In this document: piece after piece, positions 47,411 to 60,670 of the stretch
Numbering within the stretch: position 1 is the first letter of the stretch
Layout of the letters: each line of letters begins with the position of its first letter
Origin: Nemertoderma westbladi
Lineage: Eukaryota > Xenacoelomorpha > Nemertodermatida > Nemertodermatidae
Direction: 5' to 3'
DNA: 64,000 nt
NCBI GenBank assembly: GCA_032718475.1
Contig: JAUCBJ010002317.1
Span: 1 to 64,000, forward strand
Position numbers and translations under genes: made by a program
Notes under the pieces: model-generated
The model's database searches: none
The model's input: the letters and a program-made list of their open reading frames with translations, nothing else
Told to the model about the DNA's origin: nothing

Positions 47411-48420
47411 CAAGCCCCTGTCTTGTATTTTAATTATATCAGAAATCGTTGCCTTCAGTACAAATATCTAAAAATTCATTCACCTGAAGTATGGGTAACA
47501 TTATAAATTCGTTTTTCGCACAGTAGAGTTAACTAAGCAAATACCCTCCAGGTTGACTGAATGATTTTATTAATGTTTGCCATGCATAATGAGCTATATT
47601 TGGGTCCCATGACCCACCCCATTGAACAGCTTTGCTTACATCTGATAGAAAGTAATCCCAAATTAACTTCCCTCTACGAAAATTATTTTAATTAAATACA
47701 TACAACATAGCAGCAGTCAACTCTGCTATCAACAGTACACAATAACTAAAATGGCATTCAGCTTACCAGCTATTCGCATTAAGCTAATAGATATTCGATT
47801 TCATTGGATTCAGTGAGTGTGTGAGGGCTATTGGGAGAGCAATCAGCTTATGATGTAATACATTAGAATCCCACAGCTTTTGTTTGCTTACTGTCTGAGT
47901 TGTAGAGTGAGGATAATACTTGGCAGAGAAAGCATTTCCTTGTTAGGTGGCCATTCCTATAGAATAGCATTACTAGGCCATCTCTATGCATTTTTCATGA
48001 GTGCCAGCTGGTGTTTTTATCATTGCGCCTATGGCGTTTTTTCGTTTATGTCTATTTTTCGAGCCCACGGCTCATGGACAAAATAGCGGAACATTCCAGG
48101 GACCTTAGAATCGCGGTATCTAGCCGCTGTGAAAATTTCATCAAAATCGTTAGAGTAGTTTTGGCTGTAGATCAGTCAGCCAGCCAGCCAGTCTCGAGCA
48201 ATTCTTACAGTAATGAACCTCTCGTTTTTTCGTTTATGTCTATTTTTCGAGCCCACGGCTCATGGACAAAATAGCGGAACATTCCAGGGACCTTAGAATC
48301 GCGGTATCTAGCCGCTGTGAAAATTTCATCAAAATCGTTAGAGTAGTTTTGGCTGTAGATCAGTCAGCCAGCCAGCCAGTCTCGAGCAATTCTTACAGTA
48401 ATGAACCTCTCGGTTCCTAA

Positions 48421-49902
48421 CTAGCGGCCCGATAAGGAACCGACTTTTTATTTCAAATAAAAGAGACAACGAGAATTATTATAGAACTAATAATTATGTA
48501 AAAATACAATCATATTTCATACAATAATTATTAATAAATTCGATCTATTATTAGTTACTCAATTCTAGAACAAAATCGACCTGCAACTAGTGAAGACCTC
48601 GTTTTGGAATTTCGAAACCACGCTGGTGCGATGCGCGATATCGTGTTTAGTTAATAAATTGAAAACTCCATCAATTCATGTGCAACCAGTAATAAGAAAT
48701 CGCGATAAATGTAATTAAATAAAAATTATTCTAGAAAAATTTTCCTCAAAAAGTATGAAGTCTTGGCGTTGGTGACGCGAAACTAGGCTAGTGAGATTCA
48801 GGATATTGCGTTTAATATAAAAATTGAAAACGCTATCGAATTCCGTAAAGGCGTTAATAAAATACTGCAACTTTTTTGAAATTTGTAAAATTCTAGAACT
48901 AGAAAAAATTAATTTTTGAACGGCGCTGTTTGAGGTTTCGAAACATGGATAGGCTGAAAGAGGACATCGAATTAAGTTGAAAAATGAAAACCCCATCGAA
49001 TTTGGACAAAGCGTTCCGGAGTTATAGCGGATCGAAAAAAATTGACCCCCCCCAGTCGCCAAAAATTTACAGTAATTTAAAATTTTGCAAAAAAAATTTT
49101 TTGCGTTATTTTTGATGGCGAATCGATTGGCAGTACTGGCTACGAAAAATTTTTTTTGAAATTTTTGGTCAGAAAAAAAAACATGGAAAAAGATTTAAAA
49201 AAGATTTGATGTCTTTGCCTATGGTCAGAGAATGATCCAACTCTGTAACTTGGCAATCGCTCAAATCCATTCAGCTGAATGGCACAGTAGAGTAAACTAA
49301 AGTAAATTCCCTATACAATGTTCTGAAGGGGAGACTGACAGAGAGTAATCCAACAATAATACATGTTGCAATAATGTTGGCATTAATGTAGCCAACTCAC
49401 TGTGTACGTAACAGTCATTCAGCTTACATTAGCAGAGTGAGATATTCTCATAGATTGCATTGGGAAGAGTAATTCAGCTGAGGAGATATTAGATTTCAAA
49501 CTAAACCAACCCGTTAATGTTTGCTTTGACAGAGAGTGGTGGCCTATACAAACAGTATGGGTGTACTGAGTATAATAATCTTGGCAACCTCATCGATTTA
49601 TTACTAAGCCTTCTGTAGAAATGCATTACATAAGCCATTTTTCATCACGACACCAGCTGTTATTGGTGTTATTTTACCATTGCGCCTATGGCGTTTTTTC
49701 GTTTATGTCTATTTTTCGAGCCCACGGCTCATGGACGAAATAGCGGAACATACCAGGGACCTTAGAATCGCGGTATCAAGCCACTGTGAAAATTTCATCA
49801 AAATCGTTAGAGTAGTTTTGGCTGTAGATCAGCCAGTCAGTCAGCCAGCCAGTCAATCAATCAGCCAACAATTCTTACAGTAATGAACCTCTCGGTTCCT
49901 AA
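48421..49902 (-). mobile_element. Array unit 10, type A1 with damaged terminus
   Basis: Reads cctaactagcggcccgataagg: 12 bp between two ctag words are deleted, removing one strand of the inner stem and leaving CTAG joined to the other. The same lesion is in unit 11. Confidence 0.82.
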
Positions 49903-51346
49903 CTAGCGGCCCGATAAGGAACCGACTTTTTATTTCAAATAAAAGAGACAACGAGAATTATTATAGAACTAATAATTATGTAAAAATACAATCATATTTC
50001 ATACAATAATTATTAATAAATTCGATCTATTATTAGTTACTCAATTCTAGAACAAAATCGACCTGCAACTAGTGAAGACCTCGTTTTGGAATTTCGAAAC
50101 CACGCTGGTGCGATGCGCGATATCGTGTTTAGTTAATAAATTGAAAACTCCATCAATTCATGTGCAACCAGTAATAAGAAATCGCGATAAATGTAATTAA
50201 ATAAAAATTATTCTAGAAAAATTTTCCTCAAAAAGTATGAAGTCTTGGCGTTGGTGACGCGAAACTAGGCTAGTGAGATTCAGGATATTGCGTTTAATAT
50301 AAAAATCGAAAACGCTATCGAATTCCGTAAAGGCGTTAATAAAATACTGAAACTTTTTTGAAATTTGTAAAATTCTAGAACTGGAAAAAATTATTTTTTG
50401 AACGGCGCTGTTTGGGGTTTGGAAACATGGATAGGCTGAAAGAGGACATCGAATTAAGTTGAAAAATGAAAACCCCATCGAATTTGGACAAAGCGTTCCG
50501 GAGTTATAGCGGATCGAAAAAAATTGACCCCCCCCAGTCGCCAAAAATTTACAGTAATTTAAAATTTTGCAAAAAAAATTTTATGCGTTATTTTTGATGG
50601 CGAATCGATTGGCAGTACTGGCTACGAAAAATTTTTTTTGAAATTTTTGGTCAGAAAAAAAAACATGGAAAAAGTATATTTTAACAAGATTTGCCTTTGC
50701 CTATGGTCAGAGAATGATCCAACTCTGTAACTTGGCAATCGCTCAAATCCATTCAGCTGAATGGCACAGTAGAGTAAACTAAAGTAAATTTCCTATACAA
50801 TGTTCTGAAGGGGAGACTGACAGAGAGTAATCAAACAATAAAACATTTTGCAATAATGTTGGCATTAATGTAGCCGATACACTGTATACCTAATAGTCAT
50901 TCAGCAGGGGGAAGAGTTATTCAGCTGAGGCGGTAATAGATTGCAAACTAAACCAACCAGTTGGCAGCCTCATCGATTTATACTAAGCCTGTGTAGAACC
51001 ACAAACTAAATCAACCAGTTAATATTTGCTTTGACAAAGAGTGCAGGGCCTAAACAAACAGTATGGGTGTACTGAATATAATAATCTTGGCAACCTCATC
51101 GATTTATTACTAAGCCTTGTGTAGAAATGCATTACATAAGCCATTTTTCATCACGACACCAGCTGTTATTGGTGTTATTTTACCATTGCGTCTATGGCGT
51201 TTTTTTGTTTATGTCTATTTCTCGAGCCCACGGCTCATGGACGAAATAGCGGAACATACCAGGGACCTTAGAATCGCGGTATCCAGCCGCTGTGAAAATT
51301 TCATCAAAATCGTTAGAGTAGTTTTGGCTGTAGATTAGCCAGCCAG

Positions 51347-51377
<31 letters not shown>

Positions 51378-51416
51378 GCCAACAATTCTTACAGTAATGA
51401 ACCTCTCGGTTCCTAA
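49903..51416 (-). mobile_element. Array unit 11, type A1 with damaged terminus and type B patch
   Basis: Shares the 12-bp deletion with unit 10. 50866-51035 matches the type B interior at 31549-31715 (gccgatacactgtataccta, cattcagcagggggaagag, ggcagcctcatcg), so a B segment replaced the A1 sequence. Confidence 0.82.
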
Positions 51417-51480
51417 CTAGTGACGGGCCTAGCGGCCCGATAAGGAACCGACTTTTTATTTCAAATAAAAGAGACAAAGA

Positions 51481-52150
51481 GCTTGGCTCGGTCTTGCACG
51501 ATTGGGCACGATTAAGTTCGACTTGGCTTGATCGGCTCGGTTTGGCTCGATTAGGCTCGGCTCGGCTCGGCTCGGCTCAGCTCGGCTCGGCTCGGCTCGG
51601 CTCGGCTCGGCTCGGCTCGGCTTGGCTCGGCCTGGCTCGGCTCGGCTCGGCCTGGCTCGGCTCGGCTCGGCTCGGCCTGGCTCGGCTCGGCTCGGCTCGG
51701 CTCGGCTCGGCTCGGCTCGGCTCGGCTCGGCTCGGCTCGGCTCGGCTCGGCTCGGCTCGGCTCGGCTCGGCTCGGCTCGGCTCGGCTCGGCTCGGCTCGG
51801 CTCGGCCCGGCCCGGCCCGGCTCGGCTTGGCCCGGCTCAGCCCGGCTCGGCTCGGCTCGGCTCGGCACGGCTCGGCTCGGCACGGCTCGGCTCGGCTCGG
51901 CTCGGCTCGGCTCGGCACGGCTCGGTTCGGCTCGGCTCGGCTCGGCTTGGCTCGGCACAGCTCGGCTCGGCTCGGCTCTGCTCGGCTCGGCTCTGCTCGG
52001 CTCGGCTCGGCTCGGCTCGGCTCGGCTCGGCTCGGCTCGGCTCGGCTCGGCTCGGCTCGGCTCGGCTCGGCTCGGCTCGGCTCGGCTCGGCTCGGCTCGG
52101 CTCGGCTCGGCTCGGCTCGGCTCGGCTCGGCTCGGCTCGGCTTGGCTCGG
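51481..52150. repeat. (CTCGG)n pentanucleotide satellite 4
   Basis: Long pure CTCGG stretches with an internal variant zone (cccgg, cacgg, ctctg) at 51804-51995. Confidence 0.95.
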
Positions 52151-52162
52151 TCTGAGTCGACT

Positions 52163-52417
52163 CCCTGTGCTGCTCGAAGGGCGCAAATACATATATCGAA
52201 GGGTCAAAGCAAAACTCACGTGCTGCTCGAAGGGACAAAGTCAAACAATGTGTCTATTATTTGATGTAATTCACGTGCTGCTCGAAGGGCGCAAATACAT
52301 ATATCGAAGGGTCAAAGCCAAACTTACGTGCTGCTCGAAGGGACAAAGTCAAACAGTGTGTCTATTATTTGATGTAGCTCACGTGCTGCTCAAAGGGCGC
52401 AACTACATATATCGAAA
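52163..52417 (+). repeat. 54/108-bp tandem repeats next to satellite 4
   Basis: Same half-units as elsewhere, about 2.4 periods, ending gaaacaagcccctgtcttg. Confidence 0.87.
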
Positions 52418-53235
52418 CAAGCCCCTGTCTTGTATTTTAATTATATCAGAAATCCTTGCCTTCAGTACAAAATATCTAAAAATTCATTTACCTGAAGTAT
52501 GGGTAACATTATAAATTCGCTTTTCACATAGTAGTTAACTAAAGCAAATACCCTTCAGGTTGACTGAATGATTTTATTAATGTTTGCCATGCATAATGTA
52601 TTATATTTGGGTTCCATGACCCACCCCATTGATTGAACAGCTTTGCTTACATCAGATAGAGAGTAATCCCAAATTAACTTCCCTCTACGAAAATGATTTT
52701 AATTAAATACATACAACATAGCAGTCTACTCTACAGTCAACAGTAGTAGGCCTACACAATAACTAAAATGGCATTCAGCTTACCAGCTATTCGCATTAAG
52801 CTAATAGATATTCGATTTCATTGGATTCAGTGAGTGTGTGAGGGCTATTGGGAGAGCAATCAGCTTATGATGTAATACATTAGAATACCACGGCTTTTGT
52901 TTGCTTACTGTCTGAGTTGTAGAGTGAGGATAAAACTTGGCAGAGAAAGCATTTCCTTGTTAGGTGGCCATTCCTATTGTAATATCATTACTAGGCTATC
53001 TCTATTCATTTTTCATGAGTGCCAGCTGGTGTTTTTATCATTGCGCCTATGGCGTTTTTTCGTTTATGTCTATTTTTCGAGCCCACGGCTCATGGACGAA
53101 ATAGCGGAACATACCAGGGACCTTAGAATCGCGGTATCTAGCCGCTGTGAAAATTTCATCAAAATCGTTAGAGTAGTTTTGGCTATAGATTAACCAGCCA
53201 GCCACCAACAATTCTTACAGTAATGAACCTCCTAA

Positions 53236-54745
53236 CTAGTGACGGGCCTAGCGGCCCGATAAGGAACCGACTTTTTATTTTAAATAAAAGAGACAACGAG
53301 AATTAGTATAGAACTAATAATTATGTAAAAATACAATCATATTTCATACAATAATTATTAATAAATTCGATCTATTATTAGTTGCTCAATTCTAGAACAA
53401 AATCGACCTGCAACTAGTGAAGACCTCGTTTTGGAATTTCGAAACCACGCTGGTGCGATGCGCGATATCGTGTTTAGTTAATAAATTGAAAACTCCATCA
53501 ATTCATGTGCAACCAGTAATAAGAAATCGCGATAAATGTAATTAAATAAAAATTATTCTAGAAAAATTTTCCTCAAAAAGTATGAAGTCTTGGCATTGGT
53601 GACGCGAAACTAGGCTAGTGAGATTCAGGATATTGCGTTTAATATAAAAATCGAAAACGCTATCGAATTCCGTAAAGGCGTTAATAAAATACTGCAACTT
53701 TTTTGAAATTTGTAAAATTCTAGAACTAGAAAAAAATAATTTTTGAACGGCGCTGTTTGGGGTTTCGAAACATGGATAGGCTGAAAGAGGACATCGAATT
53801 AAGTTGAAAAATGAAAACCCCATCGAATTTGGACAAAGCGTTCCGGAGTTATAGCGGATCGAAAAAAATTGACCCCCCCCCAGTCGCCAAAAATTTACAG
53901 TAATTTAAAATTTTGCAAAAAAAATTTTTTGCGTTATTTTTGATGGCGAATCGATTGGCAGTACTGGCTACGAAAAATTTTTTTTTGAAATTTTTGGTCA
54001 GAAAAAAAAACATGGAAAAAGTATATTTTTAAAAAGATTTGATGTCTTTGCCTATGGTCAGAGAATGATCCAACTCTGTAACTTGGCAATCGCTCAAATC
54101 CATTCAGCTGAATGGCACAGTAGAGTAAACTAAAGTAAATTCCCTATACAATGTTCTGAAGGGGTGACTGACAGAGAGTAATCCAACAATAAAACATTTT
54201 GCAATAATGTTGGCATTAATGTAGCCAACTCACTGTGTACGTGACAGTCATTCAGCTTACATTAGCAGAGTGAGATATTCCCATAGATTGCATTGGGAAG
54301 AGTAATTCAGCTGAGGCGATATTAGATTTCAAACTAAACCAACCAGTTAATAATGTTTGCTTTGACAGAGAGTGGTGGCCTATACAAACAGTATGGGTGT
54401 ACTGAGTATAATAATCTTGGCAACCTCATCGATTTATTACTAAGCCTTCTGTAGAAATGCATTACATAAGCCATTTTTCATCACGACACCAGCTGTCATG
54501 GGTGTTATTTTACCATTGCGCCTATGGCGTTTTTTCGTTTATGTCTATTTTTCGAGCCCACGGCTCATGGACGAAATAGCGGAACATACCAGGGACCTTA
54601 GAATCGCGGTATCTAGCCGCTGTGAAAATTTCATCAAAATCGTTAGAGTAGTTTTGGCTGTAGATTAGTCAGTCAGTCAGTCAGTCAGCCAGCCAGCCAG
54701 CCAGTCTCGAGCAATTCTTACAGTAATGAACCTCTCGGTTCCTAA
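53236..54745 (-). mobile_element. Array unit 13, type A1
   Basis: Standard A1 unit, 1510 bp. The CAGT/CAGC run is interrupted-type (54666-54707). Its junction with unit 14 is the clearest example of the 44-nt cruciform (54736-54779). Confidence 0.82.
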
Positions 54746-54779
54746 CTAGTGACGGGCCTAGCGGCCCGATAAGGAACCG
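54736..54779 (-). other. Joined-end cruciform (representative unit junction)
   Basis: Outer stem CGGTTCCT (54736-54743) with AGGAACCG (54772-54779). Inner stem CGGGCC (54753-54758) with GGCCCG (54763-54768), loop tagc. The unit boundary CTAG/TTAG lies in the single-stranded arm between the two stems. The same structure recurs at most A-A junctions in the array. Confidence 0.8.
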
Positions 54780-56228
54780 ACTTTTTATTTTAAATAAGAG
54801 ACAACGAGAATTAGTATAGAACTAATAATTATGTAAAAATACAATCATATTTCATACAATAATTATTAATAAATTCGATCTATTATTAGTTGCTCAATTC
54901 TAGAACAAAATCGACCTGCAACTAGTGAAGACCTCGTTTTGGAATTTCGAAACCACGCTGGTGCGATGCGCGATATCGTGTTTAGTTAATAAATTGAAAA
55001 CTCCATCAATTCATGTGCAACCAGTAATAAGAAATCGCGATAAATGTAATTAAATAAAAATTATTCTAGAAAAATTTTTCTCAAAAAGTATGAAGTCTTG
55101 GCGTTGGTGACGCGAAACTAGGCTAGTGAGATTCAGGATATTGCGTTTAATATAAAAATCGAAAACGCTATCGAATTCCGTAAAGGCGTTAATAAAATAC
55201 TGCAACTTTTTTGAAATTTGTAAAATTCTAGAACTAGAAAAAAATAATTTTTGAACGGCGCTGTTTGGGGTTTCGAAACATGGATAGGCTGAAAGAGGAC
55301 ATCGAATTAAGTTTAAAAATGAAAACCCCATCGAATTTGGACAAAGCGTTCAGGAGTTATAGCGGATCGAAACAAATGTACCCCCCCCCCCAGTCGCCAA
55401 AAATTTACAGTAATTTAAAATTTTGCAAAAAAAATTTTTGCGTTATTTTTGATGGCGAATCGATTGGCAGTACTGGCTACGAAATTTTTTTTTTGAAATT
55501 TTTGGTCAGAAAAAAAAACATGGAAAAAGTATATTTTTAAAGTCAGAGAATGATCCAACTCTGTAACTTGGCAATCGCTCAAATCCATTCAGCTGAATGG
55601 CACAGTAGAGTAAACTAAAGGAAATTCCCTATACAATGTTCTGAAGGGGAGACTGACAGAGAGTAATTCAACAATAAAACATTTTGCAATAATGTTGGCA
55701 TTAATGTAGCCAACACACTGTGTACTTAAGTCATTCAGCTTACATTAGCAGAGGGAGAAACTTGGATACTCAACTAGAATGCATTGGGAAGAGTTATTCA
55801 GCTGAGGCAATAATAGATTTCAAACTAAACCAACCAGTTTATATTTGCTTTGACAGGGCCTAAACAAACAGTATGGGTGTACTAAGTACAATAATCTTGG
55901 CAACCTCATCGATTTATACTAAGCCTTGTGTAGAAATCCATTACATAAGCCATTTTTCATCGCGACACCAGCTGTTATTGGTGTTATTTTACCATTGCGC
56001 TAATGGCGTTTTTTCGTTTATGTTTATTTTTCGAGCCCACGGCTCATGGACGAAATAGCGGAACATACCAGGGACCTTAGAATCGCGGTATCTAGCCGCT
56101 GTGAAAATTTCATCAAAATCGTTAGAGTAGTTTTGGCTGTAGATCAGTCAGTCAGTCAGTCAGTCAGTCAGTCAGTCAGTCAGTCAGCCACAAGCAATTC
56201 TTACAGTAATGAACCTCTCGGTTCCTAA
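54746..56228 (-). mobile_element. Array unit 14, type A1
   Basis: 1483 bp, with a longer C tract (near 55381) and a pure CAGT run at the tail (56146-56187). Confidence 0.82.
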
Positions 56229-57688
56229 CTAGTGACGGGCCTAGCGGCCCGATAAGGAACCGACTTTTTATTTTAATTTAAAAGAGACAACGAGAATTAG
56301 TATAGAACTAATAATTATGTAAAAATACAATCATATATCATACAATAATTATTTATAAATTTGATCTATTATTATTTGCTCAATTCTAGAACAAAATCGA
56401 CCTGCAACTAGTGAAGACCTCGTTTTGGAATTTCGAAACCACGCTGGTGCGATGCGCGATATCGTGTTTAGTTAATAAATTGAAAACTCCATCAGTTCAT
56501 GTGCAACCAGTAATAAGAAATCGCGATAAATGTTATTAAATAAAAATTATTCTAGAAAAATTTTCCTCAAAAAGTATGAAGTCTTGGCATTGGTGACGCG
56601 AAACTAGGCTAGTGAGATTCAGGATATTGCGTTTAATATAAAAATCGAAAACGCTATCGAATTCCGTAAAGGCGTTAATAAAATACTGCAACTTTTTTGA
56701 AATTTGTAAAATTCTAGAACTAGAAAAAATTAATTTTTGAACGGCGCTGTTTGGGGTTTCGAAACATGGATAGGCTGAAAGAGGACATCGAATTAAGTTG
56801 AAAAATGAAAACCCCATCGAATTTGGACAAAGCGTTCCGGAGTTATAGCGGATCGAAAAAAATTGACCCCCCCCAGTCGCCAAAAATTTACAGTAATTTA
56901 AAATTTTTGAAAAAAAATTTTTTGCGTTATTTTTGATGGCGAATCGATTGGCAGTACTGGCTACAAAAATTTTTTTTTTGAAATTTTTTGTCAGAAAAAA
57001 AAACATGGAAAAAGTATATTTTTAAAAAGATTTCATGTCTTTGCCTATGGTCCGAGAATGATCCAACTCTGTAACTTGGCAATCGCTCAGAGTATCAGTA
57101 TAAGGCTGAGTAAACATTCCACCTTATAAGCATAAAGCCTCCACAGTATTAATGTTGGCATTAATGTAGCCGATACACTGTATACCTAATAGTCATTCAG
57201 CAGGGGGAAGAGTTATTCAGCTGAGGCGGTAATAGATTGCAAACTAAACCAACCAGTTGGCAGCCTCATCGATTTATACTAAGCCTGTGTAGAACCACAA
57301 ACTAAATCAACCAGTTAATATTTGCTTTGACAGAGTGTCCTAGGGCTTAAACAAACAGTATGGGTGTACTGAGTACAATACTGTAATCTTGGCAACCTCA
57401 TCGATTTATACTAAGCCTTGTGTAGAAATCCATTACATAAGCCATTTTTCATCACGACACCAGCTGTTATTGGTGTTATTTTACCATTGCGCCTAAGGCG
57501 TTTTTTCGTTTATGTCTATTTTTCGAGCCCACGGCTCATGGACGAAATAGCGGAACATACCAGGGACCTTAGAATCGCGGTATCTAGCCGCTGTGAAAAT
57601 TTCATCAAAATCGTTAGAGTAGTTTTGGCTATAGATTAACCAGCCAGCCACCAACAATTCTTACAGTAATGAACCTCTCGGTTCCTAA
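56229..57688 (-). mobile_element. Array unit 15, type A1 with type B patch
   Basis: 57088-57330 matches the type B interior at 31475-31715 (agtatcagtataaggctgag, accttataagcata, gccgatacactgtataccta). It starts about 60 bp earlier in B than the patch in unit 11, so the exchanges are different events or different extents. Confidence 0.82.
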
Positions 57689-59176
57689 CTAGTGACGGGC
57701 CTAGCGGCCCGATAAGGAACCGACTTTTTATTTTAAATAAAAGAGACAACGAGAATAAATATAGAACTAATCATTATGTAAAAATACAATCATATTTCAT
57801 ACAATAATTATTAATAAATTCAATCAATTATTAGTTGCTCAATTCTAGAACAAAAACGACATGCAACTAGTGAAGACCTCGTTTTGGAATTTCGAAACCA
57901 CGCTGGTGCGATGCGCGATATCGTGTTTAGTTAATAAATTGAAAACTCCATCAATTCATGTGCAACCAGTAATAAGAAATCGCGATAAATGTAATTAAAT
58001 AAAAATTATTCTAGAAAAATTTTCCTCAAAAAGTATGAAGTATTGGCATTGGTGACGCGAAACTAGGCTAGTGAGATTCAGGATATTGCGTTTAATATAA
58101 AAATCAAAAACGCTATCAAATTCCGTAAAGGCATTAATAAAATACTGCAACTTTTTTGAAATTTGTAAAATTCTAGAACTAGAAAAAATTAATTTTTGAA
58201 CGGTGCTGTTTGGGGTTTCGAAAAATGAATAGGCCTAAAGAGGACGTCGAATTAAGTTGAAAAATAAAAACCCCATCGAATTTGGACAAAGCGTTCCGGA
58301 GTTATAGCGGATCGAAAAAAATTGACCCCCCCCCCAGTCGCCAAAAATTTACAGTAATTTAAAATTTTGCAAAAAAAATTTTTTGCGTTATTTTTGATGG
58401 CGAATCGATTGGCAGTACTGGCTACAAAAAATTTTTTTTGAAATTTTTGGTCAGAAAAAAAAACATGGAAAAAGTATCTTTTTAAAAAGATTTGATGTCT
58501 TTGCCTATGGTCAGAGAATGATCCAACTCTGTAACTTGGCAATCGCTCAAATCCATTCAGCTGAATGGCACAGTAGAGTAAACTAAAGTAAATTCCCTAT
58601 ACAATGTTCTGAAGGGGAGACTGACAGAGTAATCCAACAATAAAACATTTTGCAATAATGTTGGCATTAATGTAGCCAACACACTACTGCATACTAAACC
58701 GTCATTCAGCTTACATTAGCAGAGGGAGAAACTTGGATACTCAACTAGAATGCATTGGGAAGAGTTATTCAGCTGAGGCAATAATAGATTTCAAACTAAA
58801 CCAACCAGTTTATATTTGCTTTGACAGGGCCTAAACAAACAGTATGGGTGTACTGAGTACAATAATCTTGGCAACCTCATCGATTTATACTAAGCCTTGT
58901 GTAGAAATCCATTACATAAGCCATTTTTCATCACGACACCAGCTGTTATTGGTGTTATTTTACCATTGCGCCTATGGCGTTTTTTCGTTTATGTCTATTT
59001 TTCGAGCCCACGGCTCATGGACGAAATAGCGGAACATACCAGGGACCTTAGAATCGCGGTATCCAGCCGCTGTGAAAATTTCATCAAAATCGTTAGAGTA
59101 GTTTTGGCTATAGATTAGCCAGTCAGCCAGTCAATCAGCCAACAATTCTTACAGTAATGAACCTCTCGGTTCCTGA
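57689..59176 (-). mobile_element. Array unit 16, type A1
   Basis: 1488 bp; C9 tract near 58327. Ends in cctgactag like unit 2. Confidence 0.82.
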
Positions 59177-60670
59177 CTAGTGACGGGCCTAGCGGCCCGA
59201 TAAGGAACCGACTTTTTATTTCAAATAAAAGAGACAACGAGAATTAGTATAAAACTAATAATTATGTAAAAATACAATCATATTTTATACAATAAATATT
59301 AATAAATTCGATTTATTATTAGTTGCTCAATTCTAGAACAAAATCGACCTGCAACTAGTGAAGACCTCGTTTTGGAATTTAGAAACCACGCTGGGGCGAT
59401 GCGCAATTTCGTGTTTAGTTAATAAAGTGAAAACTCCATCAATTCATGTGCAACCAGTAATACGAAATTGCGATAAATGTAATTTGAATAAAAATTATTC
59501 TAGAAAAATTTTCCTCAAAAAGTATGAAGTCTTGGCATTGGTGACGCGAAACTAGGCTAGTGAGATTCAGGATATTGCGTTTAATATAAAAATCGAAAAC
59601 GCTATCGAATTCCGTAAAGGCGTTAATAAAATACTGCAACTTTTTTGAAATTTGTAAAATTCTAGAACTATAAAAAAATAATTTTTGAACGGCGCTGTTT
59701 GGGGTTTCGAAACATGGATAGGCTGAAAGAGGACATCGAATTAAGTTGAAAAATTAAAACCCCATCGAATTTGGACAAAGCGTTCCGGAGTTATAGCGGA
59801 TCGAAAAAAATTGACCCCCCCCAGTCGCCAAAAATTTACAGTAATTTAAAATTTTGCAAAAAAAATTTTTTGCGTTATTTTTGATGGCGAATCGATTGGC
59901 AGTACTGGCTACAAAAATTTTTTTTTGAAATTTTTGGTCAGAAAAAAAAACATGGAAAAAGTATATTTTTTAAAAGATTTGATGTCTTTGCATATGGTCA
60001 GAGAATGATCCAACTCTGTAACTTGGCAATCGCTCAAATCCATTCAGCTGAATGGCACAGTAGAGTAAACTAAAGTAAATTCCCTATACAATGTTCTGAA
60101 GTGGAGACTGACAGAGAGTAATCCAACAATAAAACATGTTGCAATAATGTTGGCATTAATGTAGCCAACTCACTGTGTACTTAACAGTCATTCAGCTTAC
60201 ATTAGCAAAGTGAGATATTTCCATAGATTGCATTGGGAAGAGTAATTCAGCTGAGGCGATAATAGATTTCAAACTAAACCAACCACCAGTCAATGTTTGC
60301 TTTGACAGAGAGTGCAGGGCCTAAACAAACAGTATAGGTGTACTAAGTACAATAATCTTGGCAACCTCATCGATTTATACTAAGCCTTGTGTAGAAATCC
60401 ATTACATAAGCCATTTTTCATCATGACACCAGCTGTTATTGGTGATATTTTACCATTGCGCCTATGGCGTTTTTGCGTTTATGTCTATTTTTCGAGCCCA
60501 CGGCTCATGGACGAAATAGCGGAACATACCAGGGACCTTAGAATCCGGTCAGCCAGCCGATGTGAAAATTTCATCAAAATCGTTAGAGTAGTTTTGGCTA
60601 TAGATTAACCAGCCAGCCAGCCAGTCAATCAGCCAACAATTCTTACAGTAATGAACCTCTCGGTTCCTAA
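59177..60670 (-). mobile_element. Array unit 17, type A1
   Basis: 1494 bp, with more private substitutions than neighbours (ggggcgatgcgcaatttcg at 59394, gaatccggtcagccagccg at 60541). Confidence 0.82.

Larger units (their letters stand above)
46173..48420 (-). mobile_element. Array unit 9, type A2 with internal 188-bp duplication
   Basis: A2 cargo with satellite 46237-47037 and 54/108-bp repeats 47049-47410. The tail is duplicated: 48035-48222 and 48223-48410 are the same 188 bp, both carrying the private variant ggacaaaatagcggaacattcc, so the duplication is recent. Confidence 0.82.
51417..53235 (-). mobile_element. Array unit 12, type A2
   Basis: Satellite 51481-52150 and 54/108-bp repeats 52163-52417, then A2 body. 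The tip reads gaacctcctaactag, lacking seven bases of the hairpin/outer stem. Confidence 0.82.
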
